A stretch of 64,000 bases of DNA, taken from Flectonema sp. DT1601 (taxonomy: Eukaryota > Euglenozoa > Diplonemea > Diplonemida > Diplonemidae). Location of the stretch: NCBI GenBank assembly GCA_964019425.1, contig OZ025835.1:1-64000 (forward strand). Direction: 5' to 3'. Both the position numbers and the translations under genes were made by a program. The notes under the pieces are model-generated. The model saw only the letters and a program-made list of their open reading frames with translations. It ran no database searches and was not told the DNA's origin. This document shows positions 59,284-64,000 of this stretch, one piece after another; within the stretch, counting starts at the first letter, position 1; each line of letters starts with the position of its first letter.

Positions 59284-59330
59284 TTTTGACAGATTGTGTC
59301 GTGAAAGTTATCTGAGTCTCAGTGAGCGAA

Positions 59331-60117
59331 GGAAATATAAAACAAAGGTACAAACTTCTGGGGACTTCGGGATCAGACAATAAACAATTCTTTATCTAAA
59401 AAAGACTAAGAGACCTAATTTTCTTGAGTTGTTTAGTCATATGTAGTACGGTTCTAATTATTTGTTGTTGTTGTTTGACCGGTTGGCTGTAATAATATAA
59501 TTAAGAATGACAGTAACGAAGAAATACAAAAGGAAAACAAAAAGTTTCGAGGAAACCATAGTTGAATGGAAGGAAAACAATGTCAGCCAATAAAACACTA
59601 ATTTGCTTAGCGTACAGCAAGCAAATTGAGCGTTTTGGTTGGTGACGAAAAAGGAGAGTAAAGGGGACAAGTGAAGCCACCTGTGCCGTTGAAATGATGC
59701 GAAGGAAGTATAACACCACAAAGTGCCAGCGACGAAATGCTTCCAAATCATTACAAACAACCTCAGTGTGGAAATGGGACGAAGTCGCCGCAAATAAGAT
59801 TAATGCGGATTGTGATTGTAATGAATAAGTAAACCAATAATTAGTTTTAATTACTTTCATTCAATCACAACTCAAAACACATGTAAAGAATTACTACTAC
59901 TAAACCAGAGTAGAATCTGACAGACTGTTCTAACGGACTCTGTCTGTAATATTAATCAACAGATTGTTTATAGTAATCAAAGAAATCGTAAAACCGCTGT
60001 TAGCAATTCAGCAAATAGATTTGAGAATCTCTAAAAGTGGCTGGTAAATGATGGGTTTGGGCCATCGATATCAATAAGTTCTTTCACTGTTCACTAAAAA
60101 TAAAAATACGAAGCAGT
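59331..60117. other. Intergenic, no gene seen
   Basis: AT-rich, between receptor copy B and the RNase T2-like gene. Two overlapping minus-strand frames near 59458-59860 lack domain features and an acceptor signal. Confidence 0.5.
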
Positions 60118-60570
60118 CTAATTACTAGCGCACTCTCCAGGTCCGTCTGCAGTACATTTGCACTGCTTCGGTTTAGAAAGGTTGCGCTCGAAGCAGACGT
60201 TGCATTGGTTGCCTTCGATGCATTGAATGTGGGTTTGGTTGTAAAGGTTCAAAGCTGTAGCGAAGTACTCGTGTTCATTCATGTTATCTGCGCATGATCC
60301 GTGCTTTTCTCATTCGTGTGCCCAAAAGATTGGGTTGGAACCTTGATCAGAAGGCCAGTATCTGTTTAGTTGCGGCACCAAGTCAGCTACCAAAGCCTCA
60401 TTGAAAGTAACGTTCTTACAGAATCCCGTACTCCACTCCGGCCATAAGCCATGAATAGTCCAAATAGGACTTTCCTTTTCCATTCTCAAACGGTAGTAGT
60501 TTCCCTCCCAACTCTGAGCATTGGCTACCGCGATAAGTCCAACTGAAAGCAGAATCTTCATTGCGCTCAT
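60118..60570 (-). CDS. Short secreted RNase T2-like protein with in-frame TGA
   Basis: RNase T2 enzymes cut RNA in acidic compartments or outside the cell. Residues 1-19 form a signal peptide (MSAMKILLSVGLIAVANAQ). The first catalytic motif is WTIHGLWPEW (residues 37-46). The second, FWAHE-x-EKHGSC (82-93), keeps its His and Glu, but the residue between, Trp in nearly all members, is a TGA codon (60310-60312). The frame continues with family-like sequence (EYFATALNLYNQ, then a Cys-rich tail) to a TAG at 60118. The protein is 150 residues against a usual ~200-230: about 60 residues seem missing between the second motif helix and the Cys-rich end. Either TGA is read as Trp, or this is a recent pseudogene. 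A weak acceptor may lie near 60600. The upstream ATG at 60669 would add 33 residues and spoil the signal peptide, so it was not chosen. Confidence 0.6.
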
Positions 60571-60979
60571 TTTGTTTTGTTTTTTTTTAATTTCTAATCG
60601 AGAATGATTAATGACAAACGACAGGTCTTCAAACTCAGATGTTGTTAGCAAAACTTTTTTAGCACTCATCTAACGCATTGGTAAACTAAAAAGTTTGCAA
60701 CCAAACAGTTACTCTGACTAACGGGAAGGGAAGGAACGTACTAAACGATACAAATGTCGTAGAAAACGTTAACAAGTAAAAGTCTTGTAGAATATCCCAA
60801 TGAGCGTATTGCAACAAGTGACAATCCTATCTGTTATTCAAGTAAAGGTGATTGAGTACTTAGGAGTGCCTCAGAATCTCTTACTTGTCCAAAGCACTAA
60901 TTTGTAACTAAAAATAAAACAAAAGAAAACAGCAGTGAAGTTGGGGCTTCGTATCTACTCTTTTTTCACAATTTTCGTT
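60571..60979. other. Intergenic, no gene seen
   Basis: This is the upstream flank of the RNase T2-like gene on the minus strand. It ends at the left inverted repeat of the transposon-like element. Confidence 0.5.
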
Positions 60980-61166
60980 ATATGAGGACGTGCCAAAAGT
61001 AGGGCCTATTTTGTACCACGGGTAACTGCCGGCCTCTAAATCTTGGTCTGAGCACTTTTTTGGCCCACTCTGTATATTAGAAAACTCAATTCCGGGTCTG
61101 GGATACAACTTTACTTGTCACCAGTTCAAAAATTCTGCAATTTTTAGGGGAAATTGACTGTATTAC
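60980..61166. repeat. Left terminal inverted repeat
   Basis: It pairs with 62199-62387. Starting TATGAGG and containing CCAAAAGTAGGG near its outer end, it runs inward to GACTGTATTAC. Confidence 0.85.
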
Positions 61167-61318
61167 ACTGTAAGATGCTTGTGCACAGTTGAGACCAATT
61201 TGTAAGGTAGTAGTAGGAGAGTGTCACTCGCTTGAATCACAGCTTCACAAATAACAATGACAATTAAGGATACTCTAGAACGAGAGCCACTGTGACAGGC
61301 ATTTCGGCAGCATATCAA

Positions 61319-61936
61319 ATGTCATCCAGACCTCATCGAGAGTGGGCACCGGTGCGTACCCTCACCGAGGTGGCAGGCGTACTCCGAACGCTCAGCGACA
61401 CAACACTTGTATTCCTCTTCTTTGAAGAGCAAGAAGTGAGTGTGCAGAACCTCCGCATCCCAGCCGTAACCAGCATCCCCACCTACCGAAAGGATACTTC
61501 AGGTCAGATATATATCACAGCTTTCTCTGACGAAAACCAGCAATTTGCACTTGACGGAGGTAAGGCTACTTTGCTACTGAACCACAAGCCCAAAATATCA
61601 GATAAGCTTCCCCTTACTAGAGCTGAGAAGAGCACTATTGGATCTACACCCCTTGACACAACCGCGGACAACAACAAGTTTGCAGAGATAGAGCACAGTC
61701 AGCATATCGATTCCCTGAAGAATAAACGAGCAAGAAAAGAAGCCTTCTTTGAAAGGTTAGACAGGGAGCACACCATCCAACAACGAGCCTGCAAACGGAA
61801 AAGTGCCCCCGAGAAGCCTGTTAGAAAGAAGCGCCAATGCAGCCAGTGCAGCTCTCTTACTCATGATCTCCGAAATTGTCCAGACCGTCGTTCTGAATCC
61901 GAAAGCTCTGATTCAAGTAGCAGTGTAACCCCTTAA
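61319..61936 (+). CDS. Zinc-knuckle protein within the transposon-like element (205 aa)
   Basis: The family is not recognised with certainty. From the first ATG the protein has a short folded-looking N-terminal part (to about residue 100), a basic helical stretch (about 120-172), a C-x2-C-x4-H-x4-C zinc knuckle at 174-187 and an acidic Ser-rich tail. Such a knuckle near the C-terminus is common in tails of transposases such as Mutator-like and pogo-like types, and also in gag proteins; the inverted repeats favour a DNA transposon. It is far too short to be a complete transposase and shows no DDE triad. The stop is TAA. Confidence 0.55.
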   Translation: MSSRPHREWAPVRTLTEVAGVLRTLSDTTLVFLFFEEQEVSVQNLRIPAVTSIPTYRKDTSGQIYITAFSDENQQFALDGGKATLLLNHKPKISDKLPLTRAEKSTIGSTPLDTTADNNKFAEIEHSQHIDSLKNKRARKEAFFERLDREHTIQQRACKRKSAPEKPVRKKRQCSQCSSLTHDLRNCPDRRSESESSDSSSSVTP

Positions 61937-62198
61937 AAAACGTAAGTGTGTACAACATTATTAGTAAGTTAGTGTAGGTGCAGAATGCACACGAATGATC
62001 AATATCAGTCCATCAGTCCTCTTAGCTTCGCTGCTTGTGCCAAAACTTACGTATTAATTTTGTCATGCAGTTTCTAAATTCATCGGATGGGGATGGGTCT
62101 GCTTGCCCAGGATATGGAGTTCGACAGCCACGGAGAACAATGCATCTAATTACAGAGGTCTGATAAACCTGCCCCCTGTGTGTGTACTGCATAACACA

Positions 62199-62387
62199 GT
62201 AATACAGTCAATTTCCCCTAAAAATTGCAGAATTTTTGAACTGGTGACAAGTAAAGTTGTATCCCAGACCCGGAATTGAGTTTTCTAATATACAGAGTGG
62301 GCCAAAAAAGTGCTCAGACCAAGATTTAGAGGCCGGCAGTTACCCGTGGTACAAAATGGTACCCTACTTTTGGCATCCTCTCATATA
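62199..62387. repeat. Right terminal inverted repeat
   Basis: Inverted copy of 60980-61166, ending near CATCCTCTCATATA. A short AT-rich stretch separates it from the end of the centrin gene. Confidence 0.85.
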
Positions 62388-62509
62388 TTTTTTTATTTTT
62401 TCTTGCTTGTTGCATTTTCTTTTTTTCATAATTCTCGAAGAAATCGAATCGTTTTGGGGTCTAAATCGGGATTGGGAACGACAACGAACTATGAGAAATA
62501 ATGAGCAGC

Positions 62510-62959
62510 TTATTTCCCCTTCATCTGAATCATAACATTTTTGAACTCTTCGAAGCTGATTTCGCCATCGCGGTCTTCATCAGCCTCAGCAATCATCTCC
62601 TGAAGAACATCGTCACCCGGGTTCTCTCCAAGAAGCTTAGCAACTTCTTTCAGGTTCGCAAATGAGATCTTTCCAGTCTTGTCCATGTCAAAAAGCTGAA
62701 AGGCTTTGAAGATCTCTTCGGGACTGTCTTTTTGTGCCATCTTCGCTTTCATCATCTTCTCAAACTCTGGGTACTCGATGAGACCGTTGGCATCAGTGTC
62801 AATGGATCGGATCATCTTCTCAATCTCCTCTCTTGGCTGATCACCAAATCCGAGACCCTTCATTGCCAGTGCCATCTCCTCGGCATCAATTGCTCCAGAA
62901 CCATCAGCGTCGAAGAGGTTGAATGCCTCCTTGATCTGCTCGTCAGTTAGGGCTGCCAT
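62510..62959 (-). CDS. Centrin (caltractin), kinetoplastid centrin-4 type, 149 aa
   Basis: Centrins are small EF-hand proteins of basal bodies and associated contractile or bilobe structures; in trypanosomes they act in organelle segregation and cell division. Four EF-hand loops are visible: 17-28 ([12 protein letters not shown]), 54-65 ([12 protein letters not shown]), 91-102 ([12 protein letters not shown]) and 127-138 ([12 protein letters not shown]). The third ends in Asn instead of an acidic residue, so it probably binds calcium weakly. Length is typical for the subtype. The start at 62959 (MAALTDEQI) is chosen over the in-frame ATG at 63004 because a TTTTATTTTTTCAG acceptor lies between them (62984-62999), giving a 24-nt 5' UTR. 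The stop is TAA. Closest match from memory is kinetoplastid centrin-4, which carries most of the weight for the organism call. Confidence 0.93.
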   Translation of the reverse strand: MAALTDEQIKEAFNLFDADGSGAIDAEEMALAMKGLGFGDQPREEIEKMIRSIDTDANGLIEYPEFEKMMKAKMAQKDSPEEIFKAFQLFDMDKTGKISFANLKEVAKLLGENPGDDVLQEMIAEADEDRDGEISFEEFKNVMIQMKGK

Positions 62960-62983
62960 TTCTTTGGTGAGGTTCTTTAAGTG

Positions 62984-62999
62984 CTGAAAAAATAAAATG
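62984..62999 (-). promoter_or_regulatory. Predicted spliced-leader acceptor of centrin
   Basis: The minus strand reads CATTTTATTTTTTCAG. It lies downstream of the ATG at 63004 and therefore decides for the start at 62959. Confidence 0.6.
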
Positions 63000-64000
63000 A
63001 TCACCTCACATTACATCACATCATGGATTGAAGGACTCGTTAGTGGGAGAACTCGTAGAAAGGCTGAAAACAAATAACAAATAACTGCATTCAATCCAAT
63101 GGCGTCTAGTTTTTATTTAGATGTGATCACAGGTCCAGTCCACAAACAAATATGCAACGCAGCCAGCAAAGATGCAAATCGCTAACAACTACCAGAAAAC
63201 GTAACAATTTTATGAATTTAGCAAACAAGCAAGAAGAAGGAATTTCAAGCACCTCCCACTTCCTTATTTTAGGGACATAAACTGAGCTGGAATAAAAATG
63301 GTTACCAAGAAAGAAAACCACGTTAAGCCTACCCAGATACTATCTGCGGAAAGGTTTTATCAATTTTGAATTTGCAACAAGTGACATCCGCTCTTAAAAG
63401 AAACAACTTGAATGATTTCCATCGGGCAGATAAAACAGTCATCAAATTAAGCCACGTTGATATTAATTTAAAGGAAAACAAAAGGATCTGAATGCACTGG
63501 ATAGTACACAACAAAACATAACTTACAAAACAAAGGAATCACATTGTAATTAAAACACCTCAACTACTTTGTTTCTGAAGCAATCAATCTATTCTTTAAG
63601 AGAATACGATGCTTCAAAAGAAGCATCGTATTGTAGCAGAATTTGAGAGTCGAAGGAAAATGAAAAATGAGACTTAGACGAACCAATAAACTATAATCGA
63701 AATAAAGACGTCAAAAAAAAAGAGAAACAAAAAAAAGGGAAGGTGAGGACGCCATCTCCCTTAGTAAAGAACTGGGTGATGTTGTCAAGTGTTGTTATCG
63801 CGAAATAATTTATTGTAACGAGACCTACTCCTACAGAACGAATACTTTAACAGATAATCGTACCCTGTTTTCACTATAACGTAATGTAGGTGTTCATCGG
63901 TTTTAAAAAACCTGCGAAACGATCACCAAAAGTGTAGTACGAATCACCGTATCACATCAGCGCTTCATTACAAGTTTAGGTGAAGTAGCAGCAACCAGTC
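63000..64000. other. Intergenic upstream of centrin, no gene seen
   Basis: AT-rich with short minus-strand frames (63127-63321, 63329-63514) that have no recognisable domains. It contains one perfect hairpin (63603-63632). Confidence 0.5.
63603..63632. other. Perfect 13-bp hairpin with AAAA loop
   Basis: AATACGATGCTTC (63603-63615) is followed by AAAA and its exact reverse complement (63620-63632). No T-run follows on either strand. It may be an intergenic structural element or the remnant of a small inverted-repeat element. Confidence 0.7.

Larger units (their letters stand above)
60980..62387 (+). mobile_element. DNA transposon-like element with ~190-bp terminal inverted repeats
   Basis: Left (60980-61166) and right (62199-62387) ends are inverted copies, almost perfect from about 61014 inward and somewhat diverged in the outer 30 bp. 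Between them is about 1 kb with one zinc-knuckle ORF on the plus strand, opposite to all host genes. The interior of each repeat holds CAGAGTGGGCCAAAAAAGT, reminiscent of Tc1/mariner ends. No DDE catalytic domain is seen, so the element is probably non-autonomous or internally deleted. A TA-rich target site is likely but the exact duplication is ambiguous. Confidence 0.75.

Noticed and set aside
59458-59860. Overlapping minus ORFs of 111 and 119 codons
   Set aside because: No domain, no acceptor signal, and two frames open over the same low-complexity region.
60908-62535. Small ORFs starting MYPRPGIEF at both ends of the transposon-like element
   Set aside because: They are the same sequence read from the two inverted repeats and have no independent coding evidence.
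62960-63004. Longer centrin N-terminus starting at 63004
   Set aside because: The extra 15 residues do not fit the family and a predicted acceptor site lies within them.

Overview
The window looks like nuclear DNA of a kinetoplastid flagellate (Euglenozoa), more likely a free-living, bodonid-like or early-branching lineage than a classical trypanosomatid. Three things point that way. (1) The centrin at 62510-62959 matches, from memory, the kinetoplastid centrin-4 type almost residue for residue at its start. (2) Every convincing host gene lies on the minus strand, as in a directional (polycistronic) gene cluster. (3) Most of these genes have a pyrimidine tract plus AG 20-50 nt before the ATG, as expected for spliced-leader acceptor sites. 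No introns, rRNA, tRNA or spliced-leader RNA were recognised. The identification rests on sequence memory, not on a search.

Layout. 1-5448 is a perfect 8-bp tandem repeat (681 units). It lies inside a minus-strand reading frame that starts at 5914, has a 156-residue unique N-terminal region, and then reads an octapeptide about 227 times to the window edge. A small island of the same repeat sits at 6098-6187. About 6700-8830 holds a decayed, partial Polinton/Maverick-type fossil. 8831-10805 has no recognisable gene. 10806-51034 is a head-to-tail array of a ~5.46-kb unit: seven copies carry a minus-strand gene for an unknown membrane protein of ~393 residues, and an eighth partial copy has spacer only. 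51035-53102 is intergenic with a hairpin-dense segment. 53103-59283 holds two tandem, near-identical 752-residue receptor-like proteins (extracellular sensor, two membrane spans, degenerate class III cyclase-like domain). 60118-60570 is a short RNase T2-like gene with an in-frame TGA at a normally invariant Trp. 60980-62387 is a DNA transposon-like element with ~190-bp inverted repeats and a zinc-knuckle ORF. 62510-62959 is centrin.

The most unusual feature is the 8-bp coding repeat. Because 8 is not a multiple of 3, all three frames of the minus strand give the same octapeptide, so unit gain or loss would leave the repeat protein unchanged but switch the downstream frame. The second theme is concerted evolution: the 5.46-kb array is homogenised inside and diverged at its edges, and the receptor pair is near-identical only within the coding sequence, with sharp divergent patches. 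No obvious pathway links the genes; co-transcription of a minus-strand cluster is the simplest shared context.
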